Source: Thalassolituus maritimus (lineage in GTDB: Bacteria; Pseudomonadota; Gammaproteobacteria; Pseudomonadales; Oceanobacteraceae). Taken from it: a stretch of 64,000 nt of DNA. Position 1 is the stretch's first letter. The number at the start of each line of letters is the position of its first letter. Below, in pieces: positions 35,409 through 46,149 of this stretch. The notes beneath the pieces were generated by a model. It was given only the letters and a program-made list of their open reading frames with translations. It had not been told where the DNA came from and made no database searches. The DNA is taken from NCBI RefSeq assembly GCF_900156675.1, contig NZ_FTOH01000002.1, positions 62,001 through 126,000 of the forward strand, given 5' to 3'. The translations under genes were made by a program, and so were the position numbers.

Positions 35409-37607
35409 TCAGCCCGAATGTACCGCGCTTCGTGCGGCGTGCAGTTTCCTGTAGCTTTCGACTAAACGCAGGTGCTTATCCAGACCTTCGAGGCGATTAT
35501 TAGTTGGCGTCAGGCCATAGAAGCGAACGGTACCGGCGATAGAACCCAACACCGCATCCATGCGCTCATCGCCAAACATACGACGGAAGTTGTGCTCGTA
35601 TTCACTGATGTCCATATCATCAGCGAGTATCACCTCAAGGGCGACATCCATTGCCTGATAGAAGAGTCCGCGTTCAACCGTATTGTCATTAAACTGAAGA
35701 AACATCTCGGTGAATTCCTTCGCTTCTTCTAAGCGCCCAAGTGCCAGGCATAACAGAAGCTTTAATTCCAGAATTGTCAGTTGGCCCCACACCGTATTTT
35801 CATCAAACTCAACGCCAATTAAGGTAATAATATCGGTGTAATTATCCAGTTCACTTTCTTCGAGACGTTCGAGTAAGGCCTCAATTTCGTCGTCAGAGCG
35901 CGAATGGATATTCAGAATATCGTCTCTGAAAAATAATGATTTATTGGTGTTATCCCAGACTAAGTCTTCAACCGGATACACCTCAGAAAAGTCGGGCACC
36001 AGAATACGAACAGCGGGTACGCCCAGCTCGGTATAGGTTGCCATATAGGCTTCTTTGCCGAGGTCTTTAAGCAGATCAAACAGTGCGCTTGCTTCTTCTT
36101 TAGTTGAGTGGGTGCCGCCCGCTGTGAAATCCCAATCGACAAAATCAAAGTCAGCCTTATTGCTGAAAAAGCGCCAGGAAACGACCCCCGTCGAATCAAT
36201 AAAATGTTCAACAAAATTATTTGGCTCGGTCACCGCCAGAGACTCGAACGTTGGCTTAGGTACATCGTTCATACCTTCAAAACTTCGCCCCTGCATCAGC
36301 TCAGTCACACAACGCTCCAGGGCCACTTCAAAATCCGGGTGAGCACCAAACGAGGCGAAGACACCGCCGGTTCTCGGGTTCATCAGGGTCACGCACATCA
36401 CCGGAAACTGACCACCCAGCGAAGCGTCTTTCACCAGAATAGGAAAGCCTTGCTCTTCAAGGCCCTTGATACCTTCTACGATATTCGGATAACGAATCAG
36501 AACCTCTTCAGGGACATCAGGCAGGGCCAGTTCGTTCTCCAGGATTTCGCGTTTTACAGCGCGTTCAAATATTTCAGACAAGCACTGAACCTGCGCCTCT
36601 TCGATGGTGTTTCCTGCGCTCATACCATTACTGAGAAACAGGTTTTCGATCAGATTAGATGGGAAATACACCGTCTCGCCATCAGACTGACGAACATAGG
36701 GTAGTGAACACACTCCCCGCTCGATGTTGCCCGAATTCGTATCAATTAAGTGAGAGCCACAAAGCTCATCGTCTGGGTTATAAATTTCGAGACAGTAGTC
36801 ATCAAGAATACCCTCGGGCAGCTCATCTTCCGGGCCGGGCTGGAACCATTTTTCATTCGGATAATGCACGAACTTTGCGTTGGCAATTTCTTCACCGAAG
36901 TATTGATCGTTGTAGAAGAAATTACAGTTAAGGCGCTCCATAAACTCGCCCAATGCGGATGCCAGTGCCGCATCTTTGGTCGCACCTTTACCATTGGTGA
37001 AGCACATTTGAGAGTCGGCATCACGGATATTCAGCGACCACACATTCGGGACGATATTACGCCATGATGTGACCTCGATGCGCATACCAAGATCCGCCAG
37101 CAAGCCCGTCATTTTCGCAATAGTCTGCTCTAGCGGGAGGTCTTTACCGGTAATGAGAGTGCCTTCACCCGCCAGCTCAGGGACATCAAGCAGCGCCTGA
37201 GCATCATCATCGAGGTTCTCAACCACATTGATCTGGAAGTCTGGCCCTGTCTGAACCACCTTTTTTACCGTGCAACGATCGATCGAACGGATAATGCCGG
37301 TTCGGTCCTTGTCAGAAATGTCTTCTGGCAGCTCAACGTCGATTTTGAATATCTGGTTATAGCGGTTTTCTGGGTCAACAATATTGTTCTGGGAAAGGCG
37401 GATATTCTCAGTGGGGATATCGCGGGCATTGCAGTAGACCTTCACGAAGTAGGCCGCACAGAGCGCCGACGATGCCAGAAAGTAATCAAATGGTCCGGGC
37501 GCTGACCCATCGCCTTTGTAACGGATCGGCTGATCAGCGATCACACTGAAGTCATCGAACTTGGCTTCGAGTCGGAGGTTGTCGAGGAAGTTGACCTTGA
37601 TCTGCAT
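35409..37607 (-). CDS. OsmC-YcaO fusion protein
   Basis: The 732-residue protein begins with an OsmC-like domain (residues 1 to about 135: RYKGDGSAPGPFDYFLASSALCAAYF, with the Cys of the second OsmC motif in RSIDRCTVKK). After a linker comes a full YcaO domain (about 165-590: ASALGEFMERLN, EAQVQCLSEIFERAVKRE, SFGAHPDFEVALERCVTELMQG). A helical C-terminal region (about 600-732) resembles the TPR part of E. coli YcaO. YcaO enzymes activate amide backbones with ATP. E. coli YcaO helps beta-methylthiolation of ribosomal protein S12. No peptide precursor or rimO is near. The fused family is known, but its reaction is not. Confidence 0.92.
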   Translation of the reverse strand: MQIKVNFLDNLRLEAKFDDFSVIADQPIRYKGDGSAPGPFDYFLASSALCAAYFVKVYCNARDIPTENIRLSQNNIVDPENRYNQIFKIDVELPEDISDKDRTGIIRSIDRCTVKKVVQTGPDFQINVVENLDDDAQALLDVPELAGEGTLITGKDLPLEQTIAKMTGLLADLGMRIEVTSWRNIVPNVWSLNIRDADSQMCFTNGKGATKDAALASALGEFMERLNCNFFYNDQYFGEEIANAKFVHYPNEKWFQPGPEDELPEGILDDYCLEIYNPDDELCGSHLIDTNSGNIERGVCSLPYVRQSDGETVYFPSNLIENLFLSNGMSAGNTIEEAQVQCLSEIFERAVKREILENELALPDVPEEVLIRYPNIVEGIKGLEEQGFPILVKDASLGGQFPVMCVTLMNPRTGGVFASFGAHPDFEVALERCVTELMQGRSFEGMNDVPKPTFESLAVTEPNNFVEHFIDSTGVVSWRFFSNKADFDFVDWDFTAGGTHSTKEEASALFDLLKDLGKEAYMATYTELGVPAVRILVPDFSEVYPVEDLVWDNTNKSLFFRDDILNIHSRSDDEIEALLERLEESELDNYTDIITLIGVEFDENTVWGQLTILELKLLLCLALGRLEEAKEFTEMFLQFNDNTVERGLFYQAMDVALEVILADDMDISEYEHNFRRMFGDERMDAVLGSIAGTVRFYGLTPTNNRLEGLDKHLRLVESYRKLHAARSAVHSG

Positions 37608-37734
37608 GGTAGCGCACCGGAAAAGAGTATCTGTGCGCCATTATCCAGTTTTGGGAGGGGATGTCGCCTTAGTCTCTTCTCGGGGATGAGATCCCCTCCT
37701 ATAAATTTCCGCAAAATCGTTTTTTCACAGACAC

Positions 37735-37764
37735 AAAAAAAGGCCGCCGAAGCGACCCTTTCTT
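37735..37764 (-). terminator. Intrinsic terminator of glnA
   Basis: On the minus strand GGTCGC, TTCG loop, GCGGCC is followed by seven T. The UUCG tetraloop and T run make this a strong terminator 130 bp after the glnA stop. Confidence 0.9.
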
Positions 37765-37804
37765 ATCTGCGCGATAAGCGTTTGCGAGGCAGTTGCAGCC
37801 AGGC

Positions 37805-37863
37805 GGATCTCAGTGAAGAAGCGGAGTGTACAAGTTGTACATGAGCATTCTGAACTGAGATCC
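37805..37863 (-). repeat. Nested inverted repeat in the glnA 3' UTR
   Basis: GGATCTCAGT at 37805 pairs with ACTGAGATCC at 37854. Inside, TGTACAA-G-TTGTACA (37827-37841) forms a second hairpin. Together with the terminator this makes a structured 130-nt tail on the glnA mRNA. Confidence 0.7.
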
Positions 37864-37894
37864 AACACCGCTGCAGCAACGCAGCTAGCTTATC

Positions 37895-39301
37895 TTATAC
37901 AGAGTAGTACATGTCGAACTCTACTGGATGCGTGGTGTGCTCTACACGGTGTACTTCTTCCATCTTCAGCTCGATGTAAGCTTCGATCATGTCTTCGGTG
38001 AACACGCCACCAGCAGTCAGGAAGTCTTTATCAGCTTCAAGGCTTTCCAGAGCTTCACGCAGTGAACCACAGACCTGTGGAATCTGAGCAGCTTCTTCAG
38101 CTGGCAGGTCGTACAGGTCTTTGTCAGCTGCATCGCCAGGGTGGATCTTGTTCTTAACACCGTCAAGGCCAGCCATCAGCATAGCTGCGAACGCCAGGTA
38201 TGGGTTAGCAGTTGGATCTGGGAAGCGAGCTTCAATACGCTTACCTTTAGGGCTTGCAACGTATGGGATACGGATAGAAGCAGAACGGTTACGGGCAGAG
38301 TATGCCAGCATAACTGGAGCTTCGAAGCCTGGGATCAGACGCTTGTAAGAGTTGGTAGACGGGTTAGTGAACGCGTTCAGTGCTTTAGCGTGCTTGATGA
38401 TACCGCCGATGTAGAACAGAGCAGTTTCAGACAGACCAGCATAGCCGTCACCAGCGAACTGGTTCTCACCGTCTTTCCAGAAAGACTGGTGAACGTGCAT
38501 ACCAGAACCGTTATCGCCAACGATTGGCTTAGGCATGAAGGTAGCAGTTTTGCCGTATGCAGCAGCAACGTTGTGGATCACGTATTTCAGTGTCTGAACT
38601 TCGTCAGCTTTCTTAACCAGAGTGTTGAACTTAACGCCGATTTCGTTCTGACCAGCGTTCGCAACTTCGTGGTGGTGTACTTCTACGTCCTGACCAATTG
38701 CGATCAGTGTGTTACACATAGCAGCACGGATGTCGTGCAGGCTATCAACTGGTGGTACTGGGAAGTAACCGCCTTTAACACGTGGACGGTGACCCAGGTT
38801 GCCGCCTTCTACTTTAGAAGCAGTTGCCCATGCGCCTTCGTCAGAGTTGATTTTGTAGAAGTTGCCCTGCATGTCAGAGCCCCAGGTTACGTCATCAAAG
38901 ATGAAGAATTCTGGCTCTGGACCGAAGAATGCAGTGTCACCCAAACCAGTAGACTGCAGGTAAGCTTCAGCGCGCTTAGCAACAGAACGTGGGTCACGCT
39001 CGTAACCTTGCATAGTTGAAGGCTCGATGATGTCACAACGCAGGATCAGAGTAGCGTCTTCAGTGAACGGATCCATGTACGCAGTTTCGTCATCTGGCAT
39101 CAGGATCATGTCAGATTCGTTAATGCCCTTCCAACCAGAAATAGAAGAACCATCGAACATCTGGCCAGTTTCGAAGAATTCTTCGTCAACGTAAGAAGCC
39201 GGAATAGTAACGTGCTGTTCTTTACCCTTGGTGTCAGTGAAGCGCAGGTCTACCCACGTCACTTCATTCTCTTTGATCAGGTTCAGAGTGTTCTCTGACA
39301 T
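37895..39301 (-). CDS. glnA: glutamine synthetase type I
   Basis: The 468-residue enzyme starts at ATG 39301 with GGAGA upstream, and the N terminus [14 protein letters not shown] matches GlnA. It has the beta-grasp domain and DGSSISGW, then the catalytic domain ([49 protein letters not shown]) and the adenylylation loop DKDLYDLP with its Tyr. It joins ammonia to glutamate. It is regulated by adenylylation (GlnE family) and, as the upstream sites show, by sigma54 and NtrC. glnL-glnG do not follow. It is divergent from typA as in enterobacteria. Confidence 0.98.
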   Translation of the reverse strand: MSENTLNLIKENEVTWVDLRFTDTKGKEQHVTIPASYVDEEFFETGQMFDGSSISGWKGINESDMILMPDDETAYMDPFTEDATLILRCDIIEPSTMQGYERDPRSVAKRAEAYLQSTGLGDTAFFGPEPEFFIFDDVTWGSDMQGNFYKINSDEGAWATASKVEGGNLGHRPRVKGGYFPVPPVDSLHDIRAAMCNTLIAIGQDVEVHHHEVANAGQNEIGVKFNTLVKKADEVQTLKYVIHNVAAAYGKTATFMPKPIVGDNGSGMHVHQSFWKDGENQFAGDGYAGLSETALFYIGGIIKHAKALNAFTNPSTNSYKRLIPGFEAPVMLAYSARNRSASIRIPYVASPKGKRIEARFPDPTANPYLAFAAMLMAGLDGVKNKIHPGDAADKDLYDLPAEEAAQIPQVCGSLREALESLEADKDFLTAGGVFTEDMIEAYIELKMEEVHRVEHTTHPVEFDMYYSV

Positions 39302-39367
39302 TGTCTTTCTCCAGATGCTGGTTCTATTAAGTTCGGGGCTCGCCCCGGATTCCATGCTCACTGTTAG

Positions 39368-39383
39368 AGCAAGTAGTGTGCCA
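39368..39383 (-). promoter_or_regulatory. Sigma54 promoter of glnA
   Basis: On the minus strand TGGCAC-ACTAC-TTGCT matches the -24/-12 consensus TGGCAC-N5-TTGCW exactly. It lies 67 bp upstream of the glnA ATG. Confidence 0.92.
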
Positions 39384-39431
39384 TTTTGGACATCACTGCA
39401 AACCCACTACTTTCGGGCTAAACCGGAATGT

Positions 39432-39448
39432 CGCACACTCTGAATGCA
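39432..39448 (-). promoter_or_regulatory. NtrC-like site, proximal
   Basis: TGCATTCAGAGTGTGCG resembles the NtrC dyad TGCAC-N7-GTGCA with two differing positions. Its centre is about 65 bp upstream of the sigma54 element. Confidence 0.55.
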
Positions 39449-39475
39449 CCTCTATGAATCACACATCTGGCAATG

Positions 39476-39492
39476 TGCACTATTTTGATGCA
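39476..39492 (-). promoter_or_regulatory. NtrC-like site, distal
   Basis: TGCATCAAAATAGTGCA differs from TGCAC-N7-GTGCA at one position. It is centred 44 bp (about four helical turns) from the proximal site, so both would face the same side of the DNA. Confidence 0.7.
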
Positions 39493-39759
39493 ATTCTCTC
39501 CTTCCATCGGGTGTGCGATTTCAGGCCCGCACAGTATATGTTCACCGGCCCCCTGCCGTATATGCTCTTTGGTGCAAATCCGCGCTTTTTTATCCAGTCT
39601 TCTGACGTACCAAAACCTCTTGTGTATTCCTGCGACACGGCATGAAAGAAATATCCCAGCTGTAATGTGTTTCAGGTATACTCCGCGCTCAAATTTTAAC
39701 CTGCTCCTGACTCTGCTGACGCAGTGCCATCAGGGCTCACAATTCTGAAGGCTACTGTT
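39493..39759 (+). promoter_or_regulatory. typA: typA leader and promoter region
   Basis: The remaining part of the glnA-typA gap holds a TATACT -10-like box just before CCGCGCTC (near 39677) with no strong -35, and GAAGG before the typA GTG. No other gene is seen. Confidence 0.45.
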
Positions 39760-41574
<1,815 letters not shown>

Positions 41575-41597
41575 TAGCAACGACGTTTGAATCAAAT

Positions 41598-41629
41598 AAG
41601 CCCGGCCGAGAAATCTGCCGGGCTTTTTT
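41598..41629 (+). terminator. Intrinsic terminator of typA
   Basis: AAGCCCGGC pairs with GCCGGGCTT over a 10-nt loop and runs into six T. It lies 23 bp after the typA stop. Confidence 0.92.
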
Positions 41630-41673
41630 GTGGCCCCATCACACAGTCAGGCAAACCCCACACAGATAAAAAA

Positions 41674-41691
41674 GCGTCACCGAACTGTCAC
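41674..41691 (+). promoter_or_regulatory. Pho-box-like site
   Basis: GCGTCAC-CGAA-CTGTCAC: two 7-bp half-sites at 11-bp spacing, matching CTGTCAY-N4-CTGTCAY at 5 of 7 and 7 of 7 positions. It lies 54 bp before the phytase-like lipoprotein gene, so PhoB activation is likely. Confidence 0.55.
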
Positions 41692-41744
41692 CCTTACACC
41701 ATAGACTCCGCGTTTCTTAATTTTACGGAAACAACGGAAGTACA

Positions 41745-43268
41745 ATGGAACTCAAAAAAACTCTACTCTCGACCCTCATACTGTCATTTGCACTCACCGG
41801 TTGCGGCGGTGACGATAACAACAGCAATAATGACAGTAACAACATCGCCGATGACGTCACCGATACATCGAACGCCCCCGCAGCGCCAGAAGAAACTCTG
41901 GAGTTTTATGAAACATTAGCCGCAGATGGCGTCTACCTGCCATACAGCGTGCTGCGCTCAGATCTGATTGATCACAAAACATCCCTACCTTTTGAAGTGC
42001 GCAACGGCGGCTTCGGCTCTGCCATGTTTAAAGACCCGCAAAGCGACAATCGCTTTTACGCTCTGACTGACCGTGGGCCCAATGCCACTTTTACAGGGGA
42101 ATACGGTAAAGGTAAGAAATTCCCGTCGCCAGATTACACACCACGTATCGGCCTTTTTGAAGTCAGTGAAAACGGCGAAATCAGCCTGATTAAAACCACT
42201 CTGATGAAGCGCCCTGACGGCTCTCTGATCACCGGACTGCCAAACACTTCAGACCTTGGCGGCACCGGAGAAACGCCATACAACGCTGACGGCTCTCCGG
42301 TCCTCGTTGACCCGACCTTACCCTACGATGAAGAAACCAATCCACTCAAACTCGACGACTACGGCCTCGATCCTGAGGGTCTTGTGGTCCTGAGTAATGG
42401 CAGCTTCTGGGTATCTGACGAATACGGCCCCCACATGGTGCACTTCGATGCCAACGGTGTAGAGATCGGCCGCATTAACGCCTTCGCCGAAGACGAACGT
42501 AACACCCACACCCTGCCTGCTGAGTTCGGCTATCGTCGCGCTAACCGTGGTATGGAAGGTCTTGCGATCACACCCGATGAAAAGACCCTGGTCGGGATTA
42601 TGCAATCCACCATGTACCTACCGAACAGCTCAGTAAAAAATCTCGATATTTCTCGTATCGTCACCGTAAATACCGAGACCGGAGATGTTCATCAATACCT
42701 CTATAAACAGGAAAAGACTCAGAACTCCAACTCCGAAATCACGGCGCTGAGTGCCAACGAGTTCATTCTGATTGAGCGCGACGGCAGCTTTCTTTACGGC
42801 GGGCCTAACGGCGCAGAAGCCGCTAAACCAGATGCCATGAAACGTGTTTATCGTATCGACCTGAGCACAGGTACAGATCTCGAATCAGTTGCACCAAGCG
42901 TTGTGGCCGCGGCAGAAGCGATCGCTGTTCCGACCCTGTCACAAGACCCTGATCTTGGCCTGCTAATTAATGGTAATACCCTGGAGCAACAGGTTCTGGA
43001 AGATGGTGACTGGTCAACTCTGGCTGAACACAACATCGTGCCAGTTGAAAAAACTCTGGTGGTAGATATGGTCGCCGAGGTCGATTATCCGCACGATAAA
43101 ATGGAAGGCTTGTGGATTATTAATGACGAATACCTCGGCGTACTTAACGACGATGATTTCGCTACCTGGTCAACCGGCGGAGAGCTGGAGCAGAAAATGC
43201 TCGATACCAACACCATCGATGGTAACCGATTATATATCGTGCCTGCCGATTTATCTGTGACTCAGTAA
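41745..43268 (+). CDS. Phytase-like esterase lipoprotein (PF13449 type)
   Basis: The 507-residue protein has a lipoprotein signal with lipobox ALTGC (Cys21) and a low-complexity Asp/Asn/Ser linker (22-45). A beta-propeller-like domain follows with GGFGSAMFKDPQSDNRFYALTDRGPN, quoted in part (FYALTDRGPN), and DPEGLVVLSNGSFWVSDEYGP. These mark the esterase-like activity of phytase family. It is anchored in the outer membrane or periplasm. A Pho-box-like site upstream fits a role in phosphate release, but activity on phytate is not shown. A strong terminator follows. Confidence 0.85.
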   Translation: MELKKTLLSTLILSFALTGCGGDDNNSNNDSNNIADDVTDTSNAPAAPEETLEFYETLAADGVYLPYSVLRSDLIDHKTSLPFEVRNGGFGSAMFKDPQSDNRFYALTDRGPNATFTGEYGKGKKFPSPDYTPRIGLFEVSENGEISLIKTTLMKRPDGSLITGLPNTSDLGGTGETPYNADGSPVLVDPTLPYDEETNPLKLDDYGLDPEGLVVLSNGSFWVSDEYGPHMVHFDANGVEIGRINAFAEDERNTHTLPAEFGYRRANRGMEGLAITPDEKTLVGIMQSTMYLPNSSVKNLDISRIVTVNTETGDVHQYLYKQEKTQNSNSEITALSANEFILIERDGSFLYGGPNGAEAAKPDAMKRVYRIDLSTGTDLESVAPSVVAAAEAIAVPTLSQDPDLGLLINGNTLEQQVLEDGDWSTLAEHNIVPVEKTLVVDMVAEVDYPHDKMEGLWIINDEYLGVLNDDDFATWSTGGELEQKMLDTNTIDGNRLYIVPADLSVTQ

Positions 43269-43287
43269 AGCAAACCATTGAGGCACA

Positions 43288-43313
43288 AAAAAGGCCGCAT
43301 AAGCGGCCTTTTT
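43288..43313. terminator. Bidirectional terminator
   Basis: AAAAAGGCCGC, ATAA loop, GCGGCCTTTTT. The A and T runs on both sides let it end the lipoprotein gene rightward and the malic enzyme gene leftward. Confidence 0.93.
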
Positions 43314-43335
43314 ATTACTCACTGAATCCGACTAA

Positions 43336-44598
43336 TCAGATGTCTGAAATAGACTTCAGTGGGTAGTTTGCTGGCAGTGGGCCATCAGCCGCACCAGTAT
43401 CGATGGCAGCCTGTGCAACTGCAGTCGACACAACACCCAGCAGACGGCTATCAACCGCTTTAGGGATAATGTACTCAGGGCCGAATTCCAGAGAATCCAG
43501 ACCGTATGCATCCAGAACTTCCTGAGTCACTGGCTCTTTCGCCAGACCCGCCAGCGCTTTAGCAGCAGCCAGCTTCATTTCTTCGTTGATGCGACGAGCA
43601 CGTACGTCCAGAGCACCACGAAAGATGAATGGGAAGCCAAGTACGTTGTTTACCTGGTTCGGGAAGTCAGAACGACCCGTCGCCATGATGGCGTCGTCAC
43701 GTGCTGCTGCCACTTCTTCAGGCATAATTTCTGGGACTGGGTTCGCACAAGCGAAGATGATTGGGTTAGCCGCCATCGTCTTGATCTGCTCGCCAGTCAC
43801 CATGTTAGGACCAGACAGACCCAGGAAGATGTCAGCACCGTTCAGTGCGTCGTCAACAGTGCGCTTGTCAGTGTCGATAGCGAAGCCAGCTTTGTACTGG
43901 TTCAGGTCGTCACGGCCAGAATGAATCACGCCTTTACGGTCACACATAAAGATGTTTTCTGGCTTCATGCCCGCCAGGATCAGCAGCTTGGAGCAAGAGA
44001 TTGCTGCCGCGCCTGCACCCAGTACAGTCATTTTAACGTCAGCGATGTTTTTACCAACGATTTCCAGAGCGTTCAGTACACCGGCAACCGTTACAATCGC
44101 AGTACCGTGCTGGTCATCGTGGAATACAGGGATTTCACACTGTTCGATCAGAGTACGTTCGATTTCAAAGCACTCAGGGGCTTTGATGTCTTCGAGGTTG
44201 ATACCACCGAAAGTATTAGCAATACGACGAACTGTATCGATGAAGGCCTGTGGGCTTTCAGATTCAACTTCAATGTCGATTGAATCAACACCAGCAAAAC
44301 GCTTGAACAGCAGGCTCTTACCTTCCATTACCGGCTTAGACGCCAGCGGGCCAAGGTTACCCAGACCAAGAATGGCAGAACCGTCAGTGATTACTGCAAC
44401 CAGGTTGCCTTTGGCGGTATAGCGGTAAGCGTTTTCAGGATCAGCAGCGATTTCTTTCACAGGCTCAGCCACACCCGGGCTGTATGCCAATGACAGGTCG
44501 CGTGAGGTTTGTGCTGGCGTGGTCAGCTCAACGCTGATCTTACCCGGCTTTGGAAACTCGTGGTAATCCAATGCCGCTTGTTTGAAATCTTCTGACAT
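43336..44598 (-). CDS. NAD(P)-dependent malic enzyme, short form
   Basis: The 420-residue protein matches the catalytic half of MaeB: LAYSPGVAEPV, GSAILGLGNLGPLASKPVMEGK, DDQHGTAIV and the Rossmann loop VLGAGAAAISC. Unlike E. coli MaeB (about 760 residues) it has no C-terminal phosphotransacetylase-like domain, so it is a stand-alone decarboxylating malic enzyme. It produces pyruvate and NAD(P)H. Cofactor choice cannot be read with confidence. It is monocistronic, ended by the shared terminator. Confidence 0.93.
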   Translation of the reverse strand: MSEDFKQAALDYHEFPKPGKISVELTTPAQTSRDLSLAYSPGVAEPVKEIAADPENAYRYTAKGNLVAVITDGSAILGLGNLGPLASKPVMEGKSLLFKRFAGVDSIDIEVESESPQAFIDTVRRIANTFGGINLEDIKAPECFEIERTLIEQCEIPVFHDDQHGTAIVTVAGVLNALEIVGKNIADVKMTVLGAGAAAISCSKLLILAGMKPENIFMCDRKGVIHSGRDDLNQYKAGFAIDTDKRTVDDALNGADIFLGLSGPNMVTGEQIKTMAANPIIFACANPVPEIMPEEVAAARDDAIMATGRSDFPNQVNNVLGFPFIFRGALDVRARRINEEMKLAAAKALAGLAKEPVTQEVLDAYGLDSLEFGPEYIIPKAVDSRLLGVVSTAVAQAAIDTGAADGPLPANYPLKSISDI

Positions 44599-44756
44599 AG
44601 TCGGTGTCCAGTTTCGTCGCTGTTTGTGTAATTTCGCCTCTTACACCGCTTCTTCCGGAGGTGCTGGGGCAAAAGGGCCGTATTTAATACCAAAAACAGC
44701 TGGGAAACTCCAGAAGAAAAGGGGGAATCTGGATGATTTATGAACATTTCATGATG

Positions 44757-46097
44757 TCAGGCGGATTTTTTATCAGATACCGGCATAGAAAGCGTTACCC
44801 GCAGGCCCGGCGACTGGTTTTCGGCGACTACTGTGCCATTGTGTAGCTCGGTGATGCGACTCACCAGAGCAAGGCCGATACCATAGCCACCAGAGGCGTG
44901 ATCACGGGCAGAGTCCACCTGCGCAAACGCATCGAAAATACGTGACAACTCTTCTTCCGGAACACCGGGGCCAGAATCACGCACGGACAAAGCCACGACT
45001 CCGCTACGCTCGTGACAGCGGATAACAAGCTCTCCCCCCTCAGGCGAGAAACGGATGGCGTTGCGCAGAATATTATCGAAGGCGCGCTCAACCAGCAGCC
45101 AGTCCCAGTCAGCCTTGATGGGTTTTGAATCGATGTCACAGCGGATGCTCAGCTTATGGTCGTTACTTTCGATTTCAGCATCATCCAGCCACTCCTGTAA
45201 GCGCTCCTGCACAATGTCTTCTTCGCGCAGCAACTCTGCCTGATCCTGTTGTTGCAGGCGTGCCAGATCAAGCATTTGACCGATCAGGTTATCTACCTGA
45301 CCGACAGCGCGTTCAATACGATCATGCTCTGCGATCAATTTACTGCCTTCGTCTTTTTTACGGGCAATCGCTAAAGCAATCTGAAGGCGGGTCAGTGGCG
45401 AACGGAGTTCATGTGATACATCGCGAAGCAATTGCTGATGACTATGTAGCAAGCGCTGCAGAGCATCCGCCATATCAATCACTTCCTGTGTCAGAGCACC
45501 GATTTCGTCGTGGCGTCGATAAGTCTTACTGAGGGCAGACATATCAAAATCGCCTTTCGCCAGACGTTTCACAGCGCCTTGCAGGCGTCGAACCGGACGC
45601 GTCATGGACCAGGCCAGTAGCGAACACATAAGCGTCACTACCAAGACCACTGTCACGGGGATCAGCCAGCGATTTTCATCTTCGAGCACGCCCTGCCAAC
45701 CACTGCGCGCAACGGCAACATACAGGTAGTTACCGCGACTCACAGGGCCGATCATCTGCCAGCCGTCGTCCTGCCCCCAGAGGATCTGAGAACGTTCTGC
45801 CGCTTCGTCGGCGAACTCTTCAATGTCGTGTGGAAGCTGACTGATGTTATCGAGGGGTGTTATGACCAGGTTCCAGCCCGGCCGCAAACGGCGCCAGAAG
45901 CGACGCTCTTCAGCAAGAATCGGACGTTGAGTTTCTACAATGGTGCGCAACAAGCGGATTTCCTGCGTGTTGGCTTCGCGGTAGTAGTCATCCTCCAACC
46001 AGACGATGACACCAATCGCCACCGTCATGGAGAAAAACACCATCAACCAGAACCAGAGGAAGATGCGCAGGAACAGAGAGCGGTACCAGCGCACCAT
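44757..46097 (-). CDS. cpxA: Sensor histidine kinase, CpxA type
   Basis: The 446-residue protein has a membrane helix at 8-32, a periplasmic sensor of about 125 residues, and a second helix (VTVVLVVTLMCSLLAW). A HAMP domain, the H-box DVSHELRSPLTRLQ and an ATPase domain with N box NILRNAIRFSPEGG, DSGPGVPEEE and GGYGIGLALV follow. It lies 52 bp after a CpxR-like regulator on the same strand, and a CpxR box precedes that gene, so this is the Cpx envelope-stress pair. cpxP is not visible nearby. Confidence 0.88.
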   Translation of the reverse strand: MVRWYRSLFLRIFLWFWLMVFFSMTVAIGVIVWLEDDYYREANTQEIRLLRTIVETQRPILAEERRFWRRLRPGWNLVITPLDNISQLPHDIEEFADEAAERSQILWGQDDGWQMIGPVSRGNYLYVAVARSGWQGVLEDENRWLIPVTVVLVVTLMCSLLAWSMTRPVRRLQGAVKRLAKGDFDMSALSKTYRRHDEIGALTQEVIDMADALQRLLHSHQQLLRDVSHELRSPLTRLQIALAIARKKDEGSKLIAEHDRIERAVGQVDNLIGQMLDLARLQQQDQAELLREEDIVQERLQEWLDDAEIESNDHKLSIRCDIDSKPIKADWDWLLVERAFDNILRNAIRFSPEGGELVIRCHERSGVVALSVRDSGPGVPEEELSRIFDAFAQVDSARDHASGGYGIGLALVSRITELHNGTVVAENQSPGLRVTLSMPVSDKKSA

Positions 46098-46149
46098 CAG
46101 CGGCTCACCACTACCCAGAGAGTAATAAAGCTAGTCAGCAAAACAGACC

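Noticed and set aside
38141-39019. 292-codon open frame antisense to glnA
   Set aside because: Shadow of the highly biased glnA codons; its composition (rich in Val, Phe, Thr) is not protein-like.
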